Shown: positions 18,093 to 27,186 of the stretch, piece by piece
Layout of the letters: every line of letters starts with the position of its first letter
Position numbering within the stretch: position 1 is the stretch's first letter
Source: Algoriphagus faecimaris
GTDB taxonomy: Bacteria; Bacteroidota; Bacteroidia; Cytophagales; Cyclobacteriaceae
DNA: 64,000 bases
Direction: 5' to 3'
Assembly (NCBI RefSeq): GCF_900101705.1
Contig: NZ_FNAC01000017.1
Span: 22,473-86,472 of the forward strand
Made by a program: the position numbers and the translations under genes
Notes under the pieces: generated by a model
Databases searched by the model: none
Told to the model about the DNA's origin: nothing
The model's input: only the letters and a program-made list of their open reading frames with translations

Positions 18093-19886
18093 ATGCTTAT
18101 GAAAAACATTAGAAATTTCTGTATCATCGCCCATATTGATCATGGGAAGAGTACATTGGCGGATAGATTGTTGCAGGAGACCCATACGGTCGCAGATCGG
18201 GATATGCAGGATCAGTTGTTGGATAATATGGACTTGGAGCGAGAGCGGGGAATCACCATCAAGTCTCATGCGATCCAGATGAAATACATTCATGAAGGGG
18301 AAGAGTACACACTCAACCTGATTGATACCCCAGGACACGTTGATTTTTCCTATGAAGTGTCTCGGTCCATTGCGGCTTGTGAGGGTGCACTGTTGATTGT
18401 AGATGCCTCTCAGGGGATTGAAGCCCAGACGATTTCCAATTTGTACTTAGCCTTGGGACATGATCTTGAGATCATTCCTGTCTTGAATAAAATTGATCTT
18501 CCTGGAGCAGATCCGGAGTCAGTGGCCGACGAAGTGATTGATTTGATCGGTTGCGACCGGGAAGAGATTATTTTAGCTTCCGGGAAAGCAGGAATCGGAA
18601 TTGACGATATCTTAAAGGCAGTCGTGACTCGTATTCCTGCTCCTACAGGAGATCCAGAAGCCCCACTTCAAGCGATGATTTTTGATTCGGTTTACAACCC
18701 TTTTCGAGGTGTGGAGGTGATTTTCCGGATTTTCAACGGTACCTTCAGCAAAGGCGACAAGATTAAATTTGTCAATACGGGTCGGGAATACGAAGCCGAT
18801 GAGATCGGAATTTTAGGACTCAATCAGATTCCCCAGCAAACGATGTCTGCCGGGAATGTGGGCTACTTGATCTCCGGGGTGAAAGTCGCCAAAGAGATCA
18901 AAGTAGGGGATACTATCACGCATATTAAGCGTCCTTGTGATAAAGCCATTCAGGGATTTGAAAACGTAAAACCGATGGTTTTTGCGGGGATTTATCCTGT
19001 GGATACCACGGATTATGAAGAGTTGAGAGCTTCTATGGAAAAGCTTCAGCTAAATGATGCTTCTTTGGTATGGGAGCCCGAAACTTCCGCGGCCTTAGGC
19101 TTTGGTTTTCGCTGCGGCTTCTTGGGAATGCTTCACATGGAGATTATTCAGGAGCGATTGGAGCGTGAATTTGATATGACGGTGATCACGACCGTACCTT
19201 CGGTGCAGTTTAGGGCGCTTATGACCAATGATACCTATCAGGTGATCAATGCTCCCTCGGATATGCCCGATCCTACCAAGTTCAAACACATCGAGGAGCC
19301 CTTTGTCAAAGCTTCCATTATCACAGCCTCCGAATATGTGGGTCCGGTCATTCAGCTTTGCATGGATAAGCGGGGTCAGATCAAAAATCAGGTTTACCTC
19401 ACAGCCGAACGAGTTGAATTGCAATTTGATATGCCTTTGGCGGAGATTGTATTTGATTTCTTTGACAAGTTGAAAACCATCTCAAGAGGTTATGCCTCCT
19501 TGGATTATGAGCTGAAAGGCTATCAGCCTTCACACATGGTCAGACTCGATGTCATGCTGAACGGGGAGCCGGTAGATGCGCTTTCGGCGATCGTTCACCG
19601 AGACAAAGCCTACGAATGGGGGAAGAGATTGTGCGAGAAGTTGAAAGAATTGGTCCCTCGTCAGATGTTTGAAATCGCGATTCAGGCCGCTATTGGCACC
19701 AAAATCATTGCCCGAGAGACCGTGAAAGCCTTGCGTAAAAATGTCTTGGCAAAATGTTATGGGGGTGATATTTCCCGAAAGCGAAAATTGCTAGAAAAGC
19801 AGAAAAAAGGTAAAAAACGTATGAGACAAGTCGGAAACGTCGAGGTGCCTCAGGAGGCGTTTATGGCGGTGTTGAAATTAGATTAG
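18093..19886 (+). CDS. lepA: Elongation factor 4 (LepA)
   Basis: LepA is a translational GTPase that acts on stalled or maturing ribosomes. The 597-residue length is standard. G1 is [13 protein letters not shown], the effector region follows at [13 protein letters not shown]3 is [11 protein letters not shown] and G4 is [10 protein letters not shown]. The LepA-specific C-terminal domain is present, with [20 protein letters not shown]. Two ATGs (18093 and 18099) are both possible starts. It is preceded by a -7 element and stands alone. Confidence 0.98.
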   Translation: MLMKNIRNFCIIAHIDHGKSTLADRLLQETHTVADRDMQDQLLDNMDLERERGITIKSHAIQMKYIHEGEEYTLNLIDTPGHVDFSYEVSRSIAACEGALLIVDASQGIEAQTISNLYLALGHDLEIIPVLNKIDLPGADPESVADEVIDLIGCDREEIILASGKAGIGIDDILKAVVTRIPAPTGDPEAPLQAMIFDSVYNPFRGVEVIFRIFNGTFSKGDKIKFVNTGREYEADEIGILGLNQIPQQTMSAGNVGYLISGVKVAKEIKVGDTITHIKRPCDKAIQGFENVKPMVFAGIYPVDTTDYEELRASMEKLQLNDASLVWEPETSAALGFGFRCGFLGMLHMEIIQERLEREFDMTVITTVPSVQFRALMTNDTYQVINAPSDMPDPTKFKHIEEPFVKASIITASEYVGPVIQLCMDKRGQIKNQVYLTAERVELQFDMPLAEIVFDFFDKLKTISRGYASLDYELKGYQPSHMVRLDVMLNGEPVDALSAIVHRDKAYEWGKRLCEKLKELVPRQMFEIAIQAAIGTKIIARETVKALRKNVLAKCYGGDISRKRKLLEKQKKGKKRMRQVGNVEVPQEAFMAVLKLD

Positions 19887-19992
19887 TAGTTCTTTTTACT
19901 TCATTATTCGTCATTTATCATTCGATATTCATTATTGAGCTTTTTATTTTAGCTATGGTTTTTATCCTAACACTAACTTAAAAACAGATAAA

Positions 19993-20355
19993 ATGAAAAG
20001 GAAATATGATCTTGAAGAACGATTAATCGATTTTGCCGCTGAAATAATATCCTTTACTGATTCGATGATAAACTCCAAGGCAGGCAACCATATGTCAAAT
20101 CAGCTACTTAGAAGTGGAACCTCTCCTGCATTAAACTATGGAGAAGCTCAGTCAGGAGAGTCTAGAAAAGATTTTATTCATAAGATACAAGTTGTCCTAA
20201 AAGAATTAAGAGAAAGTCGAGTGGCTTTATTGATCATTCAAAAAGCAAAACTCCACAATGATCTTAATTGGTTAAAATCTATTCTTGAAGAGTGCACTCA
20301 ATTAATTTCAATTTTTGCAAGAAGTGTAGAAACAGCGAAGCGAAATAATTTATAA
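19993..20355 (+). CDS. Four-helix-bundle protein (23S rRNA intervening-sequence protein family)
   Basis: The protein has 120 residues and is all helical. Family motifs are DLEERLIDFAAEIISFTDSM, NQLLRSGTSPALNYGEAQ and the helix DFIHKIQVVLKELRESRVAL. Members were first named from insertions in 23S rRNA, but most Bacteroidota copies, like this one, lie between ordinary genes with no rRNA nearby. The flanks contain related AT-rich pieces in opposite orientation (CATTCGATATTCAT before, ATCGAATAAAAAACGTCGAATGATGAAT after), suggesting that gene and flanks may move as a unit. The biochemical role is unknown; it resembles the Avd accessory protein of diversity-generating retroelements in fold, but no such retroelement is here. 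Confidence 0.9.
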   Translation: MKRKYDLEERLIDFAAEIISFTDSMINSKAGNHMSNQLLRSGTSPALNYGEAQSGESRKDFIHKIQVVLKELRESRVALLIIQKAKLHNDLNWLKSILEECTQLISIFARSVETAKRNNL

Positions 20356-20404
20356 ATATCGAATAAAAAACGTCGAATGATGAATTTCGAAGTTTTAAAT
20401 CCAA

Positions 20405-21292
20405 ATGACCATGATCTTAATCGACGGTAAAAAAACCTCCCAAGACATAAAAAATGAAATCGCAGCACGTGTCGCTGAGATCAAAAAGGAGGGAGGAAAA
20501 CCCCCCCATTTAGCGGCAATCCTGGTTGGAAATGACGGAGCTAGCCAAACCTACGTGGGAGCCAAAGTGAAATCCTGTCATGAAATTGGCTTTGAGTCTA
20601 CTTTGATTCGATTGGAGGAGACAGTATCTGAGGAGGAGTTACTTCGAGTCGTGGAGGAGGTTAATGAAAACTCTGAAATCGACGGACTGATTGTTCAGCT
20701 ACCCCTTCCCAAGCATATTTCTGTAGAAAAAGTAACCAATAAGATCAAGCCTGAAAAGGATGTGGACGGCTTCACTCCAGCAAATGTTGGCCGGATGACC
20801 TTGAATTGGCCGGCATATGTGGCTGCTACTCCTTACGGAATTGTGGAGTTGCTCAAGCGTTATGAAATCGAGACCTCTGGAAAGCACTGTGTGGTCATAG
20901 GTAGAAGTCATATTGTCGGCAGCCCGATGAGTATTTTGATGGCGCGAAATGATAATCCAGGTAACGCCACTGTGACCTTGACGCACAGCCGAACTCAGAA
21001 TTTGAAAGAACTCACAAGAAGCGCTGATATTTTAATTGTAGCCATTGGCAAGCCGGAATTTGTTACCGAAGATATGGTCAAAGAGGGAGCTGTTGTTATC
21101 GATGTGGGGATTCACCGGATTGAGGATTCTAGTAAGAAATCTGGATTTAGACTAATCGGAGATGTGAAGTTTGATGAGGTTTCCAAAAAAGCTTCTGCGA
21201 TCACCCCGGTTCCGGGTGGAGTAGGACCGATGACTATCGCTTCCTTACTTTACAATACCCTGCAGGCAGCAGAGAAGAAAATTTACCAATAA
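20405..21292 (+). CDS. folD: FolD, methylenetetrahydrofolate dehydrogenase / cyclohydrolase
   Basis: FolD interconverts 5,10-methylene-THF and 10-formyl-THF in one-carbon metabolism, using NADP. The 295-residue length is typical. Motifs include the active-site region [33 protein letters not shown], the conserved PEKDVDGF, the nucleotide site [18 protein letters not shown] and the C-terminal [20 protein letters not shown] 20405 and ATG 20411 are both possible; the family usually begins near MILIDGK, favouring 20411 slightly. It is followed by tRNA-Leu on the same strand but has its own leader. Confidence 0.97.
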   Translation: MTMILIDGKKTSQDIKNEIAARVAEIKKEGGKPPHLAAILVGNDGASQTYVGAKVKSCHEIGFESTLIRLEETVSEEELLRVVEEVNENSEIDGLIVQLPLPKHISVEKVTNKIKPEKDVDGFTPANVGRMTLNWPAYVAATPYGIVELLKRYEIETSGKHCVVIGRSHIVGSPMSILMARNDNPGNATVTLTHSRTQNLKELTRSADILIVAIGKPEFVTEDMVKEGAVVIDVGIHRIEDSSKKSGFRLIGDVKFDEVSKKASAITPVPGGVGPMTIASLLYNTLQAAEKKIYQ

Positions 21293-21325
21293 AACATAAA
21301 ATTTATTCAAAAAGCCCAAATCGGG

Positions 21326-21357
21326 TTTGCTTCGAAAGTTCTGGCTTTCTACTTTTG
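21326..21357 (+). promoter_or_regulatory. Promoter of tRNA-Leu
   Basis: TTTG at 21326-21329 and TACTTTTG at 21350-21357 are separated by 20 bp, and both match the Bacteroidota consensus exactly. The element ends 13 bp before the tRNA, which makes this the clearest promoter in the window. Confidence 0.75.
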
Positions 21358-21370
21358 CAGTCCCTAAACT

Positions 21371-21454
21371 GCGCACGTGGTGAAACTGGTAGACACGCCA
21401 TCTTGAGGGGGTGGTGCATTAAGTTGTGTGGAAGTTCGAATCTTCTCGTGCGCA
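21371..21454 (+). tRNA. tRNA-Leu (anticodon GAG)
   Basis: The acceptor stem GCGCACG pairs with CGTGCGC at the 3' end, with discriminator A at 21454. The anticodon stem CCATC/GGTGG encloses loop TTGAGGG, giving anticodon GAG. A long variable arm (GTGCATTAAGTTGTGT) is typical of class II tRNA-Leu, and the T arm is GAAGTTCGAATCTTC. CCA is not encoded. It decodes CUC and CUU. A good promoter precedes it and a terminator follows it. Confidence 0.95.
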
Positions 21455-21460
21455 CAAAAT

Positions 21461-21489
21461 GGCTCATACGCTCTGTATGGGCCTTTTTT
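21461..21489 (+). terminator. Terminator after tRNA-Leu
   Basis: GGCTCATAC pairs with GTATGGGCC around loop GCTCT, followed by TTTTTT. It begins 7 bp after the tRNA end. Confidence 0.88.
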
Positions 21490-21519
21490 GTGTATTAATT
21501 GGTAACTTTTTCGAGCACT

Positions 21520-23046
21520 TTAGTGTATTAAGGACCGGATTTTCTCAGGCATTGGGTTTTTCGACGTGATTTCCTTTTCACTAAATTCATCATCAAAACC
21601 TGTACTATTTACAATATTGTATCCGGTGCTTATTCCTTCTCCTTTGGTGCTTTCTCGATAGTATCCTTGAAGATGAACATTGTCAGCCCAAATTGTGATG
21701 TCTCTGTGATTATAGGCAATGTGAGTAGCCCCTCTTGCTGAAATTACATGATGGTCGCCAAATTTGGTATCTGACTTTGTTTTAAAGTTAAAATCATCCT
21801 TGTATACCAAATAAATCGGCTCTTCCTTGTCATACAAATTAAATGATGATTGGTAGCTTTCAATTTCATAAAATCCATCTTCCAAGGCTAATTCCTCTTC
21901 TGTTTTGCATTGTGGGCTGAAGGTAGTTTCAGGTGAATCTCCATTCCCGAAGTCATTCGTCCATTCATTATTTTCCGTTTTCAACTTTTCGTTGATAGTA
22001 TAACTTTTACCGTGAATTATAAAAATATCATTGACATGAGGCTCTTTTCCTTTGAAAAAAGCTCTGCCACTTTTGATAAATACCTTTTCTCCCGCTTTTG
22101 GGCTTGGACGTAGTTGTATTTTTCTTGAATTGATCACGGCATCAATGGCGTCTATCATAAAAGTAAATCGACCAATATTGCAAATGGTTGATCGATTCGC
22201 ACCCTTATCTACATTAAAAAAATGATTGTAAAGGCATGATGCATCTGTATCTGCCACCAAGTCGAGGGTATTGTCTGATCGGTTGATGATACCTTTTGTC
22301 AAATGCTGTCTTTTTGCCCAAAGGGAATTGTCTTCATAATCGGTAAATACATCCTTCATAGTTAGGCATATGATTCCATTTTTGTAAGGATTTTTAATTT
22401 GTAAAAGAGAAGGACCAGCGTGTTTGTAATTAATCAAAGCGAGGTGATTTTCATTTATTCCTCCATAGACTACTCCAGTTCCAAAACCTCCGTATTTTCC
22501 AAGTTTGGTAGTGTCTATATCTTTCAAAATAGCTGTCCAGCGCGCGTTTTCATTTTGTTGGCTTGTAAACCAATCTACTAAATACATCTGCTGAACATCT
22601 CTTCGTTGAGGCCTTTGGGATATATTGATGTTTTCGATCACTACCTCTGCTCCATTTTGCAAATCAAATAAGACAGTGTCCTCTCCCTCATCGACATACA
22701 AAGTGTAATTTTCTTTTCCCACCCAAAGATTCGCAGGCTCTTTTCCGCTTGAAGTTATTTTCAGTTTACCATTAATCTTTTGCCTTTTCACGGAACTGAT
22801 CGAATAGGTTTTTCCTGACTCCAAGATCATTTCACCACCACCTGATTTAAAAACGTTATACCACAAATTCGTGATGTCTATCACTTTCTTATTTGGAGGA
22901 TGCGGCTTTTCTGGCTTTTCCAGCTCCGGACCGAGATCCATCGGTTGCTCAACCGGTTTTGGATTTTGCTGAATCATTTGATCCATCTTCTTCTCCAGGC
23001 GATCGAGACGACTGATGATTTCTGAGATGTATGATAGTAAGTTCAT
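21520..23046 (-). CDS. Coiled-coil plus beta-helix-like protein of unknown function (508 aa)
   Basis: I do not recognise the family. Residues 1-27 form a short amphipathic coiled coil (YISEIISRLDRLEKKMDQMI). Residues 28-58 are a Pro/Glu/Lys-rich linker. The rest is beta-rich with repeated short strands and Asn/Asp turns (GGGEMILESGKTYSIS, NGAEVVIENINIS, DITIWADNVHLQGYYRES), as in right-handed beta-helix or pectate-lyase-like folds. There is no signal peptide, lipobox or membrane helix. Such a layout, an oligomerising coil followed by a beta-helix, is seen in phage or injection-system tail spikes, but no other tail gene is nearby. It lies convergent to tRNA-Leu, 30 bp beyond its terminator, and stands alone. 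Confidence 0.7.
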   Translation of the reverse strand: MNLLSYISEIISRLDRLEKKMDQMIQQNPKPVEQPMDLGPELEKPEKPHPPNKKVIDITNLWYNVFKSGGGEMILESGKTYSISSVKRQKINGKLKITSSGKEPANLWVGKENYTLYVDEGEDTVLFDLQNGAEVVIENINISQRPQRRDVQQMYLVDWFTSQQNENARWTAILKDIDTTKLGKYGGFGTGVVYGGINENHLALINYKHAGPSLLQIKNPYKNGIICLTMKDVFTDYEDNSLWAKRQHLTKGIINRSDNTLDLVADTDASCLYNHFFNVDKGANRSTICNIGRFTFMIDAIDAVINSRKIQLRPSPKAGEKVFIKSGRAFFKGKEPHVNDIFIIHGKSYTINEKLKTENNEWTNDFGNGDSPETTFSPQCKTEEELALEDGFYEIESYQSSFNLYDKEEPIYLVYKDDFNFKTKSDTKFGDHHVISARGATHIAYNHRDITIWADNVHLQGYYRESTKGEGISTGYNIVNSTGFDDEFSEKEITSKNPMPEKIRSLIH

Positions 23047-23398
23047 TATCAGATTAATATTAGGATGGCGTCCAAAAAGCCTGCTTTGATGACAACTATT
23101 TAAAATAGATTTTCCATCGTTTAGAGAATCCCGAGTGTTTCCGAAATAGTAGTTTTTCTAGCCTTTTAGCACCTTGATAATTGATCTTATCAAGTTAATA
23201 ATTTATTTCCTTGATTCTAAAAGCTAGTTGGAAGTTACCTTTGTGCTTATGATTGTTTCAAGAGGGAAGGTTTAAAAAAAATGGCTAGAGCTTATTAGTT
23301 TGCGTTGATTCTTTCCAAACTTTTTGAAAGGGCTTTTTTGATTAAAGGTGTTCAGGGATTTAGATTTTTACTTACTTTCAAGTCTCAATTTCTAATCC
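23047..23398. other. 352-bp intergenic region between divergent genes
   Basis: No convincing gene or stable RNA is seen. On the plus strand, TTGA at 23211-23214 and TACCTTTG at 23236-23243 are 21 bp apart and could be a promoter with a leader of about 150 bases for the DsrE-like gene. A five-codon frame at 23281 is too short to support. Confidence 0.5.
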
Positions 23399-23938
23399 AT
23401 GACTAAGAACCTTTCTATTCTATCGCTTCTATTTGTGTTGACTTGTTCATCCTTAATGGCACAGCAAGCGCAATTTCCAATCGTCAAAGGCTTCGGAGGC
23501 ATCTACGAGGTGCCAGAAGCTACTGAGCGACCTGATCCTTCTCTGGAGTATAAAATTTTGGTAGACCTTATCACCGGGGCAGATAATCCTGAAAATGTAA
23601 ACCGCTATGTTGACAATGTCGCAAGGTTGATGAATTTGCATGGCTTGGCAGGCGTGCCTAAAGAAAGGCTACATGTGAAGGTAGTAGTACACGGTGGGGC
23701 TATTTTTTCAATTTTGAATGATGAAAAATATCAGGAGCGTTTTAAGGTAGCCAATCCTAACGCAGCTGTTTTTGAAGCCCTTCGTGAGGGAGGTGCAGAT
23801 ATTTTGGTCTGTGGTCAATCATTGATTGTCAGAGGGCTGAAAAAAGAGGATTTGGTAGAAGGAGTCGAAGTGGCACATTCCATGCTGACTACTGCGACGA
23901 CTTACGTCCCTCAGGGCTATGTGATGCTTCGCTTCTAA
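23399..23938 (+). CDS. Exported DsrE-family protein
   Basis: The protein has 179 residues with a signal peptide (TKNLSILSLLFVLTCSSLMAQ) and no lipobox at the cleavage site. The mature part has the DsrE/DsrF-like fold: LEYKILVDLITGADNPENVNRYVDNVARLMNLH, then KVVVHGGAIFSIL and the Cys-containing DILVCGQSLIVRGL. DsrE-like proteins carry sulfur on a conserved Cys, but periplasmic members such as this one have no firm role. It precedes purF by 135 bp and is probably separately transcribed. Confidence 0.85.
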   Translation: MTKNLSILSLLFVLTCSSLMAQQAQFPIVKGFGGIYEVPEATERPDPSLEYKILVDLITGADNPENVNRYVDNVARLMNLHGLAGVPKERLHVKVVVHGGAIFSILNDEKYQERFKVANPNAAVFEALREGGADILVCGQSLIVRGLKKEDLVEGVEVAHSMLTTATTYVPQGYVMLRF

Positions 23939-24073
23939 GTGCTGAGGCACAAAGCAAAAGGACTAAACTTCTTGTTTGAAACTGCTTAAATTTTATTGGA
24001 ACTTTTTGCAGGGATTATCTTTTTATTAAGCTTAAATTTGAGCTTCGAATTATAAACCCAGAAAGGTTCTCCA

Positions 24074-25957
24074 ATGAGTGACGCGATCAAACACGAATGC
24101 GGCATAGCCATGGTCCGGCTCCGAAAATCACCCCAATATTACATCGACAAATACGGGACACCTGCCTATGCATCCAATCGGATGTATATTCTCATGCAGA
24201 AGCAGATCAACCGTGGTCAAGATGGCGCCGGTGTGGCCAATGTCAAAATCAATACTCAGCCGGGTACCCGATACATCAGTAGATATCGGTCCATAGAGCC
24301 TTCTGCGGTTAATTACATCTTTGACAAGATCAACAAGAAGTACAAAAAGGCTAAGAAAATAGGCGGTGAGGATGCATTACAGGATGCCGAGTGGCTCAAA
24401 GAAAACATAGCTTTCTCAGGGGAAGTTTGGCTAGGCCATCTTCGCTATGGCACACATGGAGAAAACAGCATAGAAACTTGCCATCCTTTTTTGAAGCAAA
24501 ACAACTGGCGTAGTCGGAATTTGGTGATGGCTGGTAACTTCAATATGACCAATGTGGAGGAGCTTTTTTCTCGACTGGTAGAATTGGGACAGCATCCTAA
24601 AGAAAAAACCGATACCGTCACTGTGATGGAAAAAATTGGTCATTTTTTGGATGAAGAGAATCAGCGGATTTTTGATAAATACAAACACCAATACTCCAAT
24701 GAAGAGATTACTCATGTGATTGAGGATGAGCTGGATGTGGCTCGTATTTTACGCCGCTCCTGTCGGGATTTTGACGGAGGATATGCTATGGCTGGATTGA
24801 TTGGAAACGGATCTTCCTTTGTAGTGAGAGATCCCTCAGGAATTCGACCAGCCTATTACTATGCAGATGATGAGATCATCGTGGTGGCTTCCGAAAAACC
24901 TGCCATCAAATCAGCTTTTGATATTGATTTTAAAGCGATTCAAGAGATCAAGCCTGGACATGCGTTAGTCATCAATAAAGATGGCTCTTATGCTGAATCT
25001 GAAGTGATTCCTGCAAGGGAAAAGAAATCTTGTAGTTTTGAGCGAATTTATTTTTCAAGAGGTACAGATCCTGATATCTATCAAGAGCGTAAGAATTTGG
25101 GCAAAGCTTTGATTCCTCAGATCCTCAAGGCAATTGATTTTGATCTGAAAAACACAGTCTTTTCTTATATCCCAAATACTGCCGAAACTGCTTTTCTTGG
25201 CCTGATCGAGGGTTTAGATGAATATTTGGTAGCCAAGCGAAAAGAGGTTCTTTTGGATGGGAAGCCTCATATGGGTGATTTGGATGAATTGCTAAGCTTC
25301 CGCCCTAGAGTAGAGAAACTGGTCAGCAAGGATGTTAAACTGAGGACTTTCATCACCAACGATGATGATAGGGATACCATGGTTTCCAGCGTATATGACA
25401 CGACCTACGAAGTGGTTCGACCGGGAGTGGATACCCTTGTGGTGATCGATGATAGTATCGTTCGGGGTACGACTTTGGAAAAGAGTATTTTGACAACACT
25501 GGATAAATTAAATCCCAAGCGGATTGTGATCGTTTCTTCTGCGCCCCAAATTCGTTTCCCGGATTGCTATGGGATCGATATGTCTCGAATGAAGGAATTT
25601 ATCGCCTTCCGTGCCGCTTTAGCTCTTCTAAAGGAGCGTAAGATGGAGAATGTTTTGGATGAAGTTTATGAGTTGGCATTGGCAAATCCAATGAGTGCCG
25701 AGAATTTTGTTAAAAAAGTGTACGAATCCTTCTCAGATGATGAAATTTCAGATAAAATTGCTGAAATAGTTACAGCTCCTGAATTGACGGCTGAAGTTCA
25801 AGTAATTTATCAAACTGTAGAAAATTTGCACAAGTGTATTCCCAATCACCTAGGAGATTGGTACTTTACTGGAAATTATCCAACTGAAGGAGGTACTCAA
25901 GTAGTCAATCGTGCGTTTGTGAACTATATGCAGGGCAAGACGGTCAGAGCTTATTAA
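24074..25957 (+). CDS. purF: Amidophosphoribosyltransferase (PurF), long Bacteroidota form
   Basis: PurF makes 5-phosphoribosylamine from PRPP and glutamine, the first step of purine synthesis. It has 627 residues, over 100 more than typical PurF. The glutaminase nucleophile is Cys9 in HECGIAMVRL, so an eight-residue propeptide would need removal to expose it, as in the Bacillus type. Other motifs are GHLRYGTHG, FDGGYAMAGLIG and the PRPP loop LVVIDDSIVRGTT. Extra segments occur within the glutaminase half (KKYKKAKKIGGEDALQDAEW) and near LDGKPHMGDLDELLSFRP. I see no Cys cluster typical of the 4Fe-4S form. It stands alone. Confidence 0.9.
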   Translation: MSDAIKHECGIAMVRLRKSPQYYIDKYGTPAYASNRMYILMQKQINRGQDGAGVANVKINTQPGTRYISRYRSIEPSAVNYIFDKINKKYKKAKKIGGEDALQDAEWLKENIAFSGEVWLGHLRYGTHGENSIETCHPFLKQNNWRSRNLVMAGNFNMTNVEELFSRLVELGQHPKEKTDTVTVMEKIGHFLDEENQRIFDKYKHQYSNEEITHVIEDELDVARILRRSCRDFDGGYAMAGLIGNGSSFVVRDPSGIRPAYYYADDEIIVVASEKPAIKSAFDIDFKAIQEIKPGHALVINKDGSYAESEVIPAREKKSCSFERIYFSRGTDPDIYQERKNLGKALIPQILKAIDFDLKNTVFSYIPNTAETAFLGLIEGLDEYLVAKRKEVLLDGKPHMGDLDELLSFRPRVEKLVSKDVKLRTFITNDDDRDTMVSSVYDTTYEVVRPGVDTLVVIDDSIVRGTTLEKSILTTLDKLNPKRIVIVSSAPQIRFPDCYGIDMSRMKEFIAFRAALALLKERKMENVLDEVYELALANPMSAENFVKKVYESFSDDEISDKIAEIVTAPELTAEVQVIYQTVENLHKCIPNHLGDWYFTGNYPTEGGTQVVNRAFVNYMQGKTVRAY

Positions 25958-25974
25958 ACTAATAGGGAATTTTG

Positions 25975-26012
25975 ATAAGAGGTGCCAAACTTTAATTTTG
26001 GTACCTTTTATC
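25975..26012 (+). terminator. Hairpin after purF
   Basis: An imperfect stem pairs TAAGAGGTGCCAAA with TTTGGTACCTTTTA around a short AT loop. It begins 18 bp after the purF stop and contains T-runs on both sides. Confidence 0.55.
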
Positions 26013-26073
26013 ATTTAGGGGAGAAATACGGTATAGAAAACCGTATTTTAATATCTAAATAGTTTTTGATAAA

Positions 26074-27126
26074 ATGGAAATAAATGTAAAGTCGCTCAAG
26101 CAAATCTGCGAAATCGCTGGTGCTCCAGGCTTCGAAAAGCGAGTCAGGGAGTTGGTAATCGAGCTGGTCACGCCGCATGCGGATGAGGTGAAAACTGACA
26201 ATCTGGGTAATGTCATTGCGGTAAAAAAAGGAACTCGAAATCCGGATGGTAAGCGGGTGATGGTCGCTGCACACATGGATGAGATTGGTTTTATTGTCAC
26301 TCACATCGATGACAATGGATTTTTGCGATTTCATACCTTGGGAGGATTCGATCCCAAAACGCTAACTGCCCAACGAGTGATTGTGCATGGCAAAAAAGAC
26401 CTCATCGGCGTCATGGGAAGTAAGCCTATTCATGTGATGAGTCAGGAGGAGCGGAATAAATTGCCTAAGACCACTGATTTTTTTATTGATCTGGGGATGC
26501 CTAAAGAGGAGGTGGAAAGATACATCTCAATAGGTGACTCTGTTACCCGCGATCGAGAACTGATTGAAATGGGCGACTGCGTCAACTGTAAATCCATTGA
26601 CAATAGAGTGGCAGTTTTCATCTTAATCGAAGCGCTTAAAAAGCTTGAAAATCCGGCTTATGATGTCTATGCGACTTTCACCGTGCAGGAAGAAGTGGGG
26701 ATTCGTGGGGCAAATGTGGCAGCACATGGAATTAACCCGGATTTCGGGATTGCCTTGGATACTACCATAGCTTTTGATGTACCCGGAGCTCAGGCCCATG
26801 AGAAAGTGACCGAATTGGGAAAAGGGACCGCCATAAAAATCATGGATGCCATGACGATCTGTGATTATCGAATGGTCGAATTCATGAAGCAAACTGCCAA
26901 CAAGGAGAAAATCACATGGCAGCCTGAGATCCTCACCGCAGGTGGTACAGATACAGCAGGAGTACAGCGAATGGGAAAGCAAGGTGCCATCGCTGGAGCG
27001 ATTTCTATTCCAACCCGTCACTTGCATCAAGTGATCGAAATGGCACATAAGCAGGATATTGCTTATTCAATCGACTTGCTCGTCGCCTGCCTTGAGCAAC
27101 TGGATAGCTATGACTGGAAACACTAA
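26074..27126 (+). CDS. M42-family metallopeptidase (glutamyl/deblocking aminopeptidase type)
   Basis: The protein has 350 residues, cytoplasmic. M42 enzymes are large oligomeric di-zinc aminopeptidases that trim short peptides. The metal ligands and catalytic residues are in VAAHMDEIGFIV, KSIDNRVAVFILIEAL, TVQEEVGIRGANVAAH and IALDTTIAFDVPG, with a final His in IPTRHLHQVIEM. The length fits the family. It has its own terminator downstream, so it is monocistronic. Confidence 0.94.
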   Translation: MEINVKSLKQICEIAGAPGFEKRVRELVIELVTPHADEVKTDNLGNVIAVKKGTRNPDGKRVMVAAHMDEIGFIVTHIDDNGFLRFHTLGGFDPKTLTAQRVIVHGKKDLIGVMGSKPIHVMSQEERNKLPKTTDFFIDLGMPKEEVERYISIGDSVTRDRELIEMGDCVNCKSIDNRVAVFILIEALKKLENPAYDVYATFTVQEEVGIRGANVAAHGINPDFGIALDTTIAFDVPGAQAHEKVTELGKGTAIKIMDAMTICDYRMVEFMKQTANKEKITWQPEILTAGGTDTAGVQRMGKQGAIAGAISIPTRHLHQVIEMAHKQDIAYSIDLLVACLEQLDSYDWKH

Positions 27127-27133
27127 TAAATAG

Positions 27134-27157
27134 ACCCTGAGCAATCAGGGTTTTTTA
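27134..27157 (+). terminator. Terminator after the M42 peptidase
   Basis: ACCCTGA pairs with TCAGGGT around loop GCAA, followed by TTTTT. It uses the same GCAA loop as the terminator after ppa. Confidence 0.85.
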
Positions 27158-27186
27158 TTTTTTAAACTATACCCTATCTTATCCTC

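Noticed and set aside
19993..20355. Part of a diversity-generating retroelement (Avd-like helix bundle)
   Set aside because: No reverse transcriptase or template/variable repeat pair is present near it.
21461..21530. Attachment-site repeat of the tRNA-Leu 3' end
   Set aside because: I looked for a second copy of the TTCGAATCTTCTCGTGCGC segment in the neighbouring sequence and did not find one; only short GTGTATTAA repeats occur, which can be chance.
23281..23298. Five-codon frame (MARAY) in the gap before the DsrE-like gene
   Set aside because: Too short to support, with no sign of translation signals or repeats.
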